Shown: one piece after another, positions 4,867 to 5,021 of the stretch
Layout: each line of letters begins with the position of its first letter
Numbering within the stretch: the first letter of the stretch is position 1
Source of the DNA: an uncultured Chthoniobacterales bacterium
GTDB lineage: Bacteria > Verrucomicrobiota > Verrucomicrobiae > Chthoniobacterales > UBA10450
Reading direction: 5' to 3'
DNA: 5,021 nt
NCBI GenBank assembly: GCA_955652855.1
Contig: CATPCN010000441.1
Coordinates: forward strand, 1 to 5,021
Made by a program: the position numbers and the translations under genes
The notes under the pieces: generated by a model
What the model was told of the DNA's origin: nothing
The model's database searches: none
Seen by the model: only the letters and a program-made list of their open reading frames with translations

Positions 4867-5021
4867 ATGGACGTATCAAATGGCACCAGCAGTTTCGTTC
4901 GGATGGCGGCAATCAACGTTAACGAACACGTCGAGAAGAAAAACGGCCTCACCTACTTGTCGTGGCCGTGGGCCGTTGATCAGCTGCTCCGCGCAGATCC
5001 TACTGCTACATGGAATTACCG
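4867..5021 (+). CDS. DUF1071 (Sak-type single-strand annealing) protein, 5' part; gene runs off the right edge
   Basis: The first 51 codons are present. Residues 14-33 read AAINVNEHVEKKNGLTYLSW and are followed by PWAVDQLLRADP (34-45). This matches the N-terminal signature of DUF1071 as I recall it, a family now grouped with phage Sak-type single-strand annealing proteins. Such proteins coat and anneal complementary single strands for recombination or repair, often beside an ssDNA-binding protein or exonuclease on plasmids and phages. The ATG is backed by AAGGAG seven bases upstream, and family similarity starts soon after it. The rest of the gene lies outside the window, so completeness cannot be judged. 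Next to an antirestriction gene, a role in handling transferred single strands is likely. Confidence 0.85.
   Translation, partial: MDVSNGTSSFVRMAAINVNEHVEKKNGLTYLSWPWAVDQLLRADPTATWNY

Overview
The window is GC-rich, Proteobacteria-like DNA that looks like accessory cargo joined to the backbone of a conjugative plasmid or integrative element. An ArdC-type antirestriction gene followed by a DUF1071 single-strand-annealing gene suggests such a backbone. Gene style and base composition are compatible with Burkholderiales or Xanthomonadales, but the host cannot be fixed from 5 kb.

Left part (1-1771). The 5' end of a Vsr-type mismatch endonuclease gene lies on the minus strand and runs off the left edge. 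After about 440 bases with no convincing gene comes a plus-strand TIGR02391/Ymh-family gene (713-1441). Its C-terminal domain carries an R-x4-H motif of the kind seen in HEPN ribonucleases. A 330-base gap follows.

Middle part (1772-3393). A lone minus-strand class-2 O-methyltransferase gene (1772-2830) is bracketed by two diverged direct repeats (1657-1739 and 3065-3165). This suggests that it sits in its own inserted cassette. Its usual catalytic histidine appears to be replaced. The 563 bases upstream hold a CTCTCGAGAG palindrome, the second repeat copy, a 7-base tandem repeat and an A+T-rich T tract.

Right part (3394-5021). Four plus-strand genes form a compact, probably co-regulated series: a 50-residue soluble protein, an immediately adjacent 93-residue membrane protein, an ArdC-like antirestriction protein (HELVH metalloprotease motif) and the start of a DUF1071 annealing protein. 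The last two are each preceded by a 12-bp hairpin and a strong Shine-Dalgarno site. A plausible joint role is establishment of the element after transfer: shielding incoming DNA from restriction, and annealing or repair of single strands. The Vsr and HEPN-like genes on the left have a host-defence or DNA-modification flavour, so the whole window reads as defence and anti-defence cargo on a mobile element.
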